This document shows positions 1 to 5,305 of a stretch of DNA of 5,305 bases, piece after piece. Source of the DNA: Dehalococcoidales bacterium (GTDB lineage Bacteria; Chloroflexota; Dehalococcoidia; Dehalococcoidales; JAUXAE01). Where the stretch lies: positions 1-5,305 of the forward strand of contig JAUXAE010000078.1 of assembly GCA_030620035.1 (NCBI GenBank), in the 5' to 3' direction. Under the pieces are notes generated by a model, which was not told the origin of the DNA, did not search any database, and saw only the letters and a list, made by a program, of their open reading frames with translations. The translations under genes and the position numbers were made by a program. Position 1 is the stretch's first letter. Every line of letters begins with the position of its first letter.

Positions 1-2
1 TT

Positions 3-47
3 TATGACCTGGGTGAGAATAGGACAGTTAGCAAGGCAGGAGGATAA
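3..47 (+). CDS. Possible 3' end of an upstream gene (partial, unidentified)
   Basis: Two + strand frames are open from the left edge and stop just before the sulfatase-like gene. One reads Y-D-L-G-E-N-R-T-V-S-K-A-G-G and stops with TAA at 45-47. The other stops with TAA at 49-51 and ends Q-E-D-K. Either could be the tail of a gene cut by the window edge; the third frame has a TGA at 5-7. The Y-D-L-G-E-N start resembles the Y-D-L-x-x-D/N element near the C-terminus of sulfatase-fold proteins (the complete gene here has Y-D-L-R-N-D), but so short a match proves nothing. With so few codons no function can be assigned, and it may be non-coding. Confidence 0.25.
   Translation, partial: YDLGENRTVSKAGG
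38..43 (+). promoter_or_regulatory. Ribosome binding site of the sulfatase-like gene
   Basis: A perfect AGGAGG lies 12 bases before the ATG at 56. The spacing is slightly longer than ideal, but there is no better start nearby. The protein begins its conserved first beta strand at residue 7, so the start at 56 is well supported. The site overlaps the possible end of the upstream frame, suggesting translation follows an upstream gene in one transcript. Confidence 0.6.
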
Positions 48-55
48 ATAACCAT

Positions 56-1432
56 ATGCCAGTACCAAGACCAAATATTATTCTAATAACTATTGATTCC
101 TTAAGGTCTGACCATCTGGGCTGCTATGGTTATCACCGGAACACCAGCCCCAATATAGATAGTCTGGCCTCAAGGGGGGTGCTATTCCGAGAGGCAATAT
201 CCAATGGCGGTCACACACCAGATGCCTTTCCTGCCATTCTGGCGTCGGTGATGCCGCAAGTGGATAGGGCTGGAGCAGTATCCGGGCCAGAAACTACCCT
301 GGCGGAGCAATTGAAAGAAGCCGGCTACCAGACAGCCAGCTATCATTCCAATCCATTTCTGTCTCGCTACTATGGCTATGGCCGGGGGTTTGACACTTTC
401 AGTGATAGTATGGGTGAGCTTAGTCTGATTAAGGGACGTATCTGGATGATATCCCAAGCGAAGCGTCGGGGTGGCTTGACGGCTAAAGCCATTGGCAAAC
501 TGGCCAGGATACTCCGCCCCATCTTATTCCACTTCGTGAGACGGCCCATTATCACTGCTGAAGGGATAACCAATCAGGGGCTCACCTGGCTTAAGGAGCA
601 CCGGGAAGGTTTCTTCCTGTGGCTTCACTACATGGATGTTCACCACCCCTATCTGCCCCAAGCTAAGTATCTGCGTGAATTCAGAAGCCAGCCAATCAGC
701 CGTAAGAAGATGGCCAGGCTATATCGTAAGATGCTAAAAGACCCCGGGAAGCTATCATCATCTGAGGTAGCTACCCTGGTTGACCTGTATGATGCCGATA
801 TAAGATATGTTGATGATTGCATTGGTTCGCTGCTTGATAGTCTGGGTGAGGAACTGGCCGATACAGTAGTTATTGTAACCGCCGACCACGGTGATGAATT
901 TGGTGAGCACGGTAGATACGGTCACCAGTCCCTGTATGACGGCATCGTCCGTGTTCCGCTGATAATGGCCGGGCCCGGCATAAAGGGCGGTATCGTAGTT
1001 AAACAGCAGGTGAGTCTTATAGACCTGGCGCCCACCATTACTGACTTGGTCGGCCTTGACAGTGTTACCCATTTCCAGGGGCAAAGCCTGCTGCCGGTAA
1101 TGAAGGGGCAAGAAAGCACTCCCCGGGGTACTATATGTATACTTAATAAATCAGACTGGGGACGAAGGTTTATAGCTTACCGTACTCCTAACTGGAAGTA
1201 TATCCGCACCGAGAGCCTGGATGAAGCCAGTACCGTGCTCTCGGAGGAAGTCTATGACCTGAGAAACGACCCCCAGGAGGGGCACAATCTTCACGGTTCA
1301 GAGGAAGCCAGGGCCTTTGAGCTGGAGGCGGTAAATAGGATTCTGGAGTTCAAACAGCTCAAACGAGAGGCAAAGACAGCTAACGAAATGGAGAGGATAA
1401 GGGCAAGGCTTAAGAAGATTCCTAAGCTATGA
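56..1432 (+). CDS. Sulfatase-fold (alkaline phosphatase superfamily) hydrolase or transferase, cytoplasmic, Thr at nucleophile position
   Basis: This 458-residue protein has the full sulfatase/alkaline-phosphatase layout. A metal-binding N-terminus carries D14 and D19 (I-T-I-D-S-L-R-S-D-H-L-G-C-Y-G, then S-P-N-I-D-S-L-A). A central segment reads H-Y-M-D-V-H-H-P-Y (191-199). The second metal site is T-A-D-H-G-D-E-F-G-E-H-G (275-286) with H290, followed by R-V-P-L-I-M-A-G-P-G. The C-terminal element is Y-D-L-R-N-D-P-Q-E-G-H-N-L (400-412). The sulfatase C/S-x-P-x-R signature is absent: counting back from the end of the motif places T54 at the formylglycine position, with D56 and F58 where Pro and Arg would be. 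I therefore infer a Thr-nucleophile phosphatase, phosphodiesterase or phosphotransferase rather than a classical sulfatase. No signal peptide or clear transmembrane helix is visible, so a cytoplasmic site is likely. Residues 127-166 are basic and hydrophobic and might touch the membrane. The last ~40 residues form a charged helix. The fold is near certain; the substrate is unknown. Confidence 0.9.
   Translation: MPVPRPNIILITIDSLRSDHLGCYGYHRNTSPNIDSLASRGVLFREAISNGGHTPDAFPAILASVMPQVDRAGAVSGPETTLAEQLKEAGYQTASYHSNPFLSRYYGYGRGFDTFSDSMGELSLIKGRIWMISQAKRRGGLTAKAIGKLARILRPILFHFVRRPIITAEGITNQGLTWLKEHREGFFLWLHYMDVHHPYLPQAKYLREFRSQPISRKKMARLYRKMLKDPGKLSSSEVATLVDLYDADIRYVDDCIGSLLDSLGEELADTVVIVTADHGDEFGEHGRYGHQSLYDGIVRVPLIMAGPGIKGGIVVKQQVSLIDLAPTITDLVGLDSVTHFQGQSLLPVMKGQESTPRGTICILNKSDWGRRFIAYRTPNWKYIRTESLDEASTVLSEEVYDLRNDPQEGHNLHGSEEARAFELEAVNRILEFKQLKREAKTANEMERIRARLKKIPKL
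1372..1432 (+). repeat. Direct repeat copy A (3' end of the sulfatase-like gene)
   Basis: These 61 bases align without gaps to 2404-2464, with about 46 identical positions by hand count (~75%). The longest shared block contains GCAAGGCTTAAGAAG. The copy lies in the coding frame and ends with the TGA stop. Confidence 0.7.
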
Positions 1433-1505
1433 TTAGCGGAGCTATCAACCGGGGAACGATAATCAGGTAGTTCTAGGGGAAAACGTGAGCCATAATTTTG
1501 GTTAT

Positions 1506-1510
1506 GGAGG
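1506..1510 (+). promoter_or_regulatory. Ribosome binding site that decides the methyltransferase start
   Basis: GGAGG is followed after 5 bases by GTG at 1516, in frame with the methyltransferase. The alternative in-frame starts, TTG at 1498 and ATG at 1504, have no comparable purine-rich site at proper distance; the nearest, AGGGGA at 1475-1480, is 17-23 bases away. This favours GTG 1516, although ATG 1504 cannot be excluded. Confidence 0.45.
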
Positions 1511-1515
1511 TAGGG

Positions 1516-2388
1516 GTGCTATTTTCACTTTTTAGGCAGGTAGTAAAACCTTTAACCGGCAAGGGGCTTGGCCGGCTCCTCTTGGTAAGAAGATTGTTCC
1601 ACCTTCTTTATCGATGGCTAGCACCCAAGGGAATCATTTTAATCAAGGTTGGGGAGCACAAGATGTATGTTGATACTCGAGACACGGTCTTTGCTCCGCT
1701 TCTACTCACACGCGGTAGCTGGGAAAGAGGGACCACCAGGCTCTTCAAGGACATAATTCAAAAGGGGATGGTGGTATTAGATATTGGGGCTAATATAGGC
1801 TATTTTACATTAATAGCAGCAAAGCTGGTAGGTGAAGAGGGGAGGGTCTTTGCCTTTGAGCCTGAGCCATATAATTTTAGCTTACTGGTGAGGAACATCA
1901 AACTAAATGGCTATCACAATGTTATCCCTACGCAGATAGCTATTTCAGATAAGAATGGGAGGGCTGTTATATTCCTAGATAAGACTAGGTGGACTCATCA
2001 TTCTCTATCAAGGGCAAATGTTACTAACTTCAGTGGGAATAGTGTTGAGGTGGATGTGCAGACCCTAGATGATTTTCTTAAAGATTTCGGCCACAGGGTT
2101 GATTTCGCCAAGATAGATGTTGAGGGAGCAGAATTGGCAGTTATTCAGGGAATGGAGAATATAATTGAGAGTAATAAAAACCTAAAGCTAGTGGTTGAAT
2201 TTAGCCCAGAGGGGTTGAGGTGCTTTGGTTCCTCCCCACAGGAATTCCTCAATAGACTTATGGGGTATGGATTTAAGCTTTACCAAATAAGCGAAGGTAA
2301 AGAACGAATAGTACCGGTGGATATTACCTCTCTTGTTGGAAGGTATCAACGAGGGGGGGTGACAAACTTGTTAGCAACAAGAACATAG
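1516..2388 (+). CDS. FkbM-family SAM-dependent methyltransferase
   Basis: From GTG 1516 the protein has 290 residues; starting at ATG 1504 or TTG 1498 would add 4 or 6. The Rossmann SAM-binding motif I, V-V-L-D-I-G-A-N-I-G-Y-F-T-L, is at 86-99. The acidic strand-2 motif F-A-F-E-P-E-P-Y-N-F is at 112-121, followed by N-I-K-L-N-G. The FkbM hallmark D-F-A-K-I-D-V-E-G-A-E is at 196-206, then V-V-E-F at 226-229 and a T-N-L-L-A terminus. This combination is typical of FkbM methyltransferases, which O-methylate sugars or polyketides. Here O-methylation of a glycan intermediate is the likely role, inferred from the flippase nearby. Residues 1-40 are basic and hydrophobic and may associate with the membrane. 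It follows the sulfatase-like gene by ~80 bases on the same strand with no terminator between, so co-transcription is likely. Three 60-base rows I counted here gave 37, 40 and 45% GC, against 50 and 52% in two rows of the sulfatase-like gene, suggesting separate acquisition. Confidence 0.9.
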   Translation: MLFSLFRQVVKPLTGKGLGRLLLVRRLFHLLYRWLAPKGIILIKVGEHKMYVDTRDTVFAPLLLTRGSWERGTTRLFKDIIQKGMVVLDIGANIGYFTLIAAKLVGEEGRVFAFEPEPYNFSLLVRNIKLNGYHNVIPTQIAISDKNGRAVIFLDKTRWTHHSLSRANVTNFSGNSVEVDVQTLDDFLKDFGHRVDFAKIDVEGAELAVIQGMENIIESNKNLKLVVEFSPEGLRCFGSSPQEFLNRLMGYGFKLYQISEGKERIVPVDITSLVGRYQRGGVTNLLATRT

Positions 2389-2398
2389 GTGGTCACAG

Positions 2399-2464
2399 CC
2401 TATAAAGACCGCTTACCGAAAAGAGAGAATAAGAGCAAGGCTTAAGAAGCTGGGTAAGCTGTAG
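2399..2464 (+). pseudogene. Relic of a second sulfatase-like gene: C-terminal tail only
   Basis: Read in the frame ending at TAG 2462-2464, the last 20 codons give I-K-T-A-Y-R-K-E-R-I-R-A-R-L-K-K-L-G-K-L. This matches the end of the sulfatase-like protein at 439-458 (A-K-T-A-N-E-M-E-R-I-R-A-R-L-K-K-I-P-K-L), including the exact stop position. The frame is closed by a TAG at 2372-2374, has no start codon of its own, and overlaps no active-site motif, so it cannot encode an enzyme. Many sulfatase-fold proteins end in a similar R-L-x-x-L-G-x-L helix, so this is best read as the last remnant of a paralogue whose body has been lost or replaced by the methyltransferase gene. Its stop codon abuts that of the convergent flippase (stop at 2465-2467). 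Confidence 0.65.
2404..2464 (+). repeat. Direct repeat copy B (downstream of the methyltransferase)
   Basis: This is the partner of 1372-1432, in the same orientation. The divergence (~25%) and preserved protein similarity indicate an old duplication of coding sequence rather than a recent mobile-element repeat. The two copies bracket the methyltransferase gene and its leader. Confidence 0.7.
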
Positions 2465-4018
2465 TTACAGGAATCTCCTCAGCAGTTTCTTGATGGGAGT
2501 GGCCTTGAGGCCACTCCTCTTTTCTATCTCAAGGAGCAGGGCGATATCTTCTTTATCAAAACTTCTGGTAAATAGCATGGCTAGGCCGTATATACCGTAG
2601 GCAAGAATAAATAGCAGGGGTAACATCCACCAGGTAATGGTGATGACATTCCAGGCCAGGATTTGAATGAGGAAGGCCAGGGCTATGGAGATGGCCACTG
2701 GCTTAAGCAGGTTCTTACTCAGTGGCTGAACCCGTGATAGCTGGTAGAGCCTCAGTGAACGGATAAAGTTCACTACAGTGATTGAGACTACTGAGGCAAT
2801 GGCGGCGCCAACTAAACCTAGCGGCGGGATGAGCACAATATTCAGGACAATATTCATTATCGCCGTGGCTAGAGTGGCCCAGAATATGAACCTGGAATGC
2901 CCCAGGGCTATCAGTGTTCCCCCGTTTGGTCCCATAAGGTTGTTGATGATAAAACCTAGCGACAGGATGCGCAGGGCCGTGGCCGCCGGCAGATAGCTCT
3001 GCCCGAAGAAAAGGTGGAGGACTGCCTCCGGGAACAGGGCCAGGATGAGGAAAATGGGCAGGCTTAGGGAGATAAGCCACTTGGTTACAATGAGGTAGTT
3101 TCTCCTCAGCTCAGGTATCAGGTTTCGTGAGTATAGACCGGTAGCCACCGGCATATAGATTAGGAGCATGGCGTGTAGCGGCATTGAGATAAACGCTGCC
3201 AGCGGGAAGGCGGCATTGTAAAACCCCACCATCTCCAGTGTTTTGAAGTAGCCCAGCATCAGGGTATCAATATGGAACATTATGGTAATCATAATGGCCG
3301 AGCCGAGAAGGGGCAGGGAAAATAAGAGGAGTTCTCTGGTCACCGGGGGGGTGCCTCTCATGCCGGTTAGGCCTATCAGCCGGGGCAGTTTTCGGGCCGT
3401 GTATATGACCAGGGCAATAAAGGTAATGATGATGGCCGCCAGATAGGCATAAAACACGCTGGCGAAGGCTAATCCGGCAGCGATAATGACAAGCAAGAGG
3501 ATGAGGAATAGGGCATTTAGGGTAATGCCTTGGAAATACACCCCAGGCTCTACCCGGTCAAAGCCGCGGAAAAAGGCGACCAAAATGCTTATCAGGGTAA
3601 CAAAGGGTATGCCAATGGCGAATATCTTGAGTGCCGGAATTAGGTCGGAGGTGTGGAAGATACTTACTGAGATGGGTTCGGCGGCCAAGAAAATAACCAG
3701 GCCAACTATAATGCTGGCCACTGTGCTGAACCTGAGCGAGGCCAATATAGTCCCCGGGACCTTGGCCTCATCACCGGCACCACGAAAGAAGGCTATGTAT
3801 CTGGCGGCTCCTCGGGTCAGGCCCAGACTGGATATTGTGACCGCAGCGCTTAATACCACCAGAGCCAGGGAGAAGATTCCATAGTTAGCCTCTAGGCCGT
3901 AGCGGGCAACAATCAGCCTGGCGATAAAGGCAAACAGCACCCCTAGGGTCATTCCTGCCAAGGCGATACCTGTGCCCCGGGCTATTTTCTTCAGGGAGTC
4001 ACCTAGGGGTTCATACAT
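2465..4018 (-). CDS. Wzx-like polysaccharide flippase (MOP/MATE superfamily)
   Basis: This is a 517-residue integral membrane protein from ATG 4018. An in-frame GTG at 4048 would add 10 polar residues but has no ribosome site, whereas ATG 4018 has a weak AGAAAG 6 bases upstream. About 14 hydrophobic segments can be counted, from ~15-35 through ~460-484, as expected for the family, and the length is normal. Family-like elements include R-Y-G-L-E-A-N-Y-G-I-F at 39-49, F-H-I-D-T-L-M-L-G-Y-F at 248-258, T-L-I-A-L-G-H at 368-374, and the hallmark I-P-P-L-G-L-V-G-A-A-I-A at 397-408. The last ~30 residues are cytoplasmic and basic. Such proteins flip undecaprenyl- or dolichyl-linked oligosaccharides to the outer face of the membrane. 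It lies 115 bases downstream of the ligase gene on the same strand, consistent with one operon, and converges with the methyltransferase unit. The export substrate cannot be read from the sequence. Confidence 0.92.
   Translation of the reverse strand: MYEPLGDSLKKIARGTGIALAGMTLGVLFAFIARLIVARYGLEANYGIFSLALVVLSAAVTISSLGLTRGAARYIAFFRGAGDEAKVPGTILASLRFSTVASIIVGLVIFLAAEPISVSIFHTSDLIPALKIFAIGIPFVTLISILVAFFRGFDRVEPGVYFQGITLNALFLILLLVIIAAGLAFASVFYAYLAAIIITFIALVIYTARKLPRLIGLTGMRGTPPVTRELLLFSLPLLGSAIMITIMFHIDTLMLGYFKTLEMVGFYNAAFPLAAFISMPLHAMLLIYMPVATGLYSRNLIPELRRNYLIVTKWLISLSLPIFLILALFPEAVLHLFFGQSYLPAATALRILSLGFIINNLMGPNGGTLIALGHSRFIFWATLATAIMNIVLNIVLIPPLGLVGAAIASVVSITVVNFIRSLRLYQLSRVQPLSKNLLKPVAISIALAFLIQILAWNVITITWWMLPLLFILAYGIYGLAMLFTRSFDKEDIALLLEIEKRSGLKATPIKKLLRRFL
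2496..2527 (+). terminator. Intrinsic terminator for the + strand transcript, inside the convergent gene
   Basis: GGAGTGGCC (2496-2504) and GGCCACTCC (2509-2517) form a perfect 9-bp GC-rich stem with a TTGA tetraloop, followed on the + strand by TCTTTTCTAT. That is the classical hairpin plus U-tract form for transcripts coming from the sulfatase-like and methyltransferase genes. On the - strand the bases after the hairpin read ATCAAGAAA, so no U-tract exists there and the signal is one-directional. It lies ~110 bases after the methyltransferase stop, within the last codons of the flippase gene (encoding S-G-L-K-A-T-P). Confidence 0.7.
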
Positions 4019-4133
4019 GCTAATCTTTCTGGAAGATATACTTGGCACTGCTAGATAGGACGGTCAGCCTGGGCGCAATTGTTCTCCCGAAGCAGTCCCT
4101 GTTTTCCTAGTTGTGGGTCGTGGCTGAGCTACT
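4019..4133. other. Gap between ligase and flippase genes
   Basis: These 115 bases separate two - strand genes. I see no hairpin with a T-run, no convincing -35/-10 pair and no conserved RNA structure. A 6-bp inverted match (ACTGCT at 4047, AGCAGT at 4091) is too short and too far apart to count. If the flippase starts at GTG 4048, the gap shrinks to 85 bases. Read-through from the ligase gene is the simplest reading. Confidence 0.5.
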
Positions 4134-5305
4134 TCATAGCAGTAGTCCAGGGTCCCCCTCGCCTCTCGGCGGCAGATTTGATATGACAACCCTTCTCTTC
4201 CCCGCCCCTGTAGGCAGGATCTGGTCAACCAATTCTACGGCAATATCCATATCTTGGCCCAATATGGGCCGGTACTGGCTTATAACCTTCCTGGTTAGCT
4301 TGTCTAGGTGCTCCGCCGGGTATTCTCTGCCCAGGACAAGCTTAACTACCACCCTTTGGTAGGTTTCCTGCACTATTTGAAATTGTTCAACGCCCAGAGA
4401 GGCCAGAAAACCCCAGAGTAGAACCATGCCCGGTATGGACTTACCACTTGTGGTAAGTATGACATCGGAGGTTCGGCCATTGAGCGCCGCCAGCAGGGGA
4501 AGACCCCGGCCACAGGGGCAGGCTTTATCAGAACTTATGCCCACATCGCCCATGTCGTACCTTATGAAGGGCATAGCATAGTTGTGCAGGTTGGTAATTA
4601 ATACCCTCCCTTCCCCTCCCACCGGGACAGGCCCACCTTCATCATCGGCAATTTCAACGATTACATTCTCGGCCGCTATGTGGTAGCCGGAATGCTCAGG
4701 GCATTCAGTAGCAATGGCATGTACCTCCCATGAGGCGTAATGGCTGTAGGTGTCACACCCAAATACTTTTGAGAAGAGGTCTCTCTGATAGTCATATAAC
4801 TGCTCTGAAGTGGTGATAATTGCCTTTAGTCTGGGCCTGGGCTTGCCTTCCCTTTCAATAGCTCGCGCCAGCAGGTAGAGAGCACTAGGATAGCCCCGTA
4901 TGAAGGCCGGTTGAAAATCCTTTAATTTGCGGACAAAAAACGGCAGCCTCTCCGCCATTTCTTGGGCGTTAAGAAATACTACTCTCTCAAAGAATTGGGC
5001 CGCTGTTTCCCTGAACTTGTCCACTGTCGACCGGTATGGCAACCTCCCCCGCAGCCAGAGGCACTTGTCTCCTATCTCATTTCCGGCCCACCGATAGGCT
5101 CTTTGTCCCGCGGCGAAGCCCCAGTTATACAGGTCATCTCGTGTACTGTAGAAGACGAGTGGTTCTCCTGTAGAACCCCCGGTGCAGTTCGGTACGAGGT
5201 CTTTGGCCGGGAAACCCGATGCCATTAGGTTATCAAAATTGCTTCTTACAAGCTGTTTGGTTAGTACTGGCAGTTTCGCCAGGTCTTCAACACGTTCTAT
5301 ATCAT
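4134..5305 (-). CDS. CapK/PaaK-like AMP-forming ligase (phenylacetate-CoA ligase family), N-terminus beyond the window
   Basis: There are 389 visible residues, and the frame stays open to the right edge. The ATG at 5225 is internal: the 26 codons before it read D-I-E-R-V-E-D-L then L-P-V-L-T-K-Q-L-V-R-S-N-F-D-N-L, the usual N-terminal family element. In visible-residue numbering, the ATP-binding loop C-T-G-G-S-T-G-E-P is at 40-48. Y-A-S-W-E-V-H-A-I-A-T-E-C-P-E-H is at 189-204, R-Y-D-M-G-D at 248-253, C-P-C-G-R-G at 262-267 followed by N-G-R-T-S-D, and P-T-G-A-G-K-R-R at 364-371, with K369 as the expected catalytic lysine. All adenylation elements look intact. PaaK proper joins phenylacetate to CoA; homologues in capsule loci (CapK-like) are poorly characterised and may activate other carboxylates. 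Next to a flippase, a glycan-modification role is more likely than phenylacetate breakdown. The family usually has ~430-460 residues, so ~40-70 lie outside the window. Confidence 0.9.
   Translation of the reverse strand, partial: DIERVEDLAKLPVLTKQLVRSNFDNLMASGFPAKDLVPNCTGGSTGEPLVFYSTRDDLYNWGFAAGQRAYRWAGNEIGDKCLWLRGRLPYRSTVDKFRETAAQFFERVVFLNAQEMAERLPFFVRKLKDFQPAFIRGYPSALYLLARAIEREGKPRPRLKAIITTSEQLYDYQRDLFSKVFGCDTYSHYASWEVHAIATECPEHSGYHIAAENVIVEIADDEGGPVPVGGEGRVLITNLHNYAMPFIRYDMGDVGISSDKACPCGRGLPLLAALNGRTSDVILTTSGKSIPGMVLLWGFLASLGVEQFQIVQETYQRVVVKLVLGREYPAEHLDKLTRKVISQYRPILGQDMDIAVELVDQILPTGAGKRRVVISNLPPRGEGDPGLLL
4439..4458. repeat. 20-bp palindrome inside the ligase gene
   Basis: ACTTACCAC and GTGGTAAGT are exact reverse complements separated by TT. 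The palindrome falls in codons for L-T-T-S-G-K, after the G-R-T-S-D motif. It has no U-tract and is probably a chance result of codon choice, though its symmetry would suit a dimeric DNA-binding protein. Confidence 0.3.

Noticed and set aside
182..573. Open frames on the - strand across the sulfatase-like gene
   Set aside because: They lie opposite a gene with clear family motifs, show no recognisable domain, and their translations look like antisense shadow.
1491..1496. CATAAT as a possible -10 promoter element before the methyltransferase
   Set aside because: No -35 element lies at the right distance (1468-1473 is unlike TTGACA); one AT-rich hexamer is not evidence of a promoter.
1485..1535. 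GTG at 1485 preceded by AGGGGA as a small gene start
   Set aside because: It is out of frame with the methyltransferase and hits a stop after 16 codons; no support for a peptide.
1372..2464. Direct repeats as insertion-sequence target duplications or attachment sites
   Set aside because: The copies are 61 bases long, ~75% identical and coding in character, and no transposase or integrase lies between them; gene-end paralogy explains them better.
3486..3884. A 132-codon + strand frame opposite the flippase gene
   Set aside because: The composition is Arg/Lys/Thr-rich and without domain features, as expected from the antisense of hydrophobic codons; the flippase reading is strong.
4962..5228. 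A + strand frame opposite the ligase gene
   Set aside because: It overlaps the conserved adenylation N-terminus on the other strand and has no motif of its own.
1..5305. A defence system, CRISPR array or novel multi-gene machine
   Set aside because: All four main genes belong to recognisable glycan-related families, and no repeat-spacer pattern, toxin-antitoxin pair, nuclease or reverse transcriptase is visible.

Overview
The window looks like part of a surface-glycan (exopolysaccharide, capsule or lipid-linked glycan) biosynthesis region from a prokaryote of medium GC. Genes are densely packed, Shine-Dalgarno sites are recognisable (AGGAGG before the first gene), and start codons appear to include GTG. 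The protein style (signal-peptide-free sulfatase-fold enzyme, FkbM methyltransferase, 14-helix flippase, CapK/PaaK-like ligase) fits an uncultivated bacterium such as a Chloroflexota/Dehalococcoidia member. An archaeon is not excluded, and this taxonomic guess is inference with low confidence.

Layout. Bases 1-55 hold the probable 3' end of an unidentified upstream gene plus a ribosome binding site. On the + strand, 56-1432 encodes an alkaline-phosphatase/sulfatase-fold enzyme whose sulfatase nucleophile position is Thr instead of Cys/Ser. About 80 bases later, an AT-richer FkbM-family SAM-dependent methyltransferase runs to 2388. Immediately after it, 2399-2464 is a short relic that repeats the last ~20 codons of the sulfatase-like gene, evidence of a lost paralogue or of a rearrangement. 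On the - strand, converging on this pair, are a CapK/PaaK-like AMP-forming ligase (4134 to beyond the right edge) and, 115 bases downstream of it, a Wzx/MOP-type flippase (4018 to 2465). A strong hairpin with a T-rich tail at 2496-2527 lies inside the flippase 3' end but is oriented to stop the + strand transcript.

How they may work together: the ligase would activate or modify a carboxylate-bearing substituent, the flippase would move a lipid-linked glycan across the membrane, the FkbM enzyme would O-methylate a sugar, and the cytoplasmic sulfatase-fold enzyme would add or remove a phospho- or sulfo-group. No glycosyltransferase is visible in the window, so the pathway assignment rests on the gene families alone. 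I found no RNA genes, CRISPR array, insertion sequence or origin. I do not see a wholly new multi-gene system. The most interesting points are the Thr-type sulfatase homologue and the duplicated gene tail next to the convergent junction.
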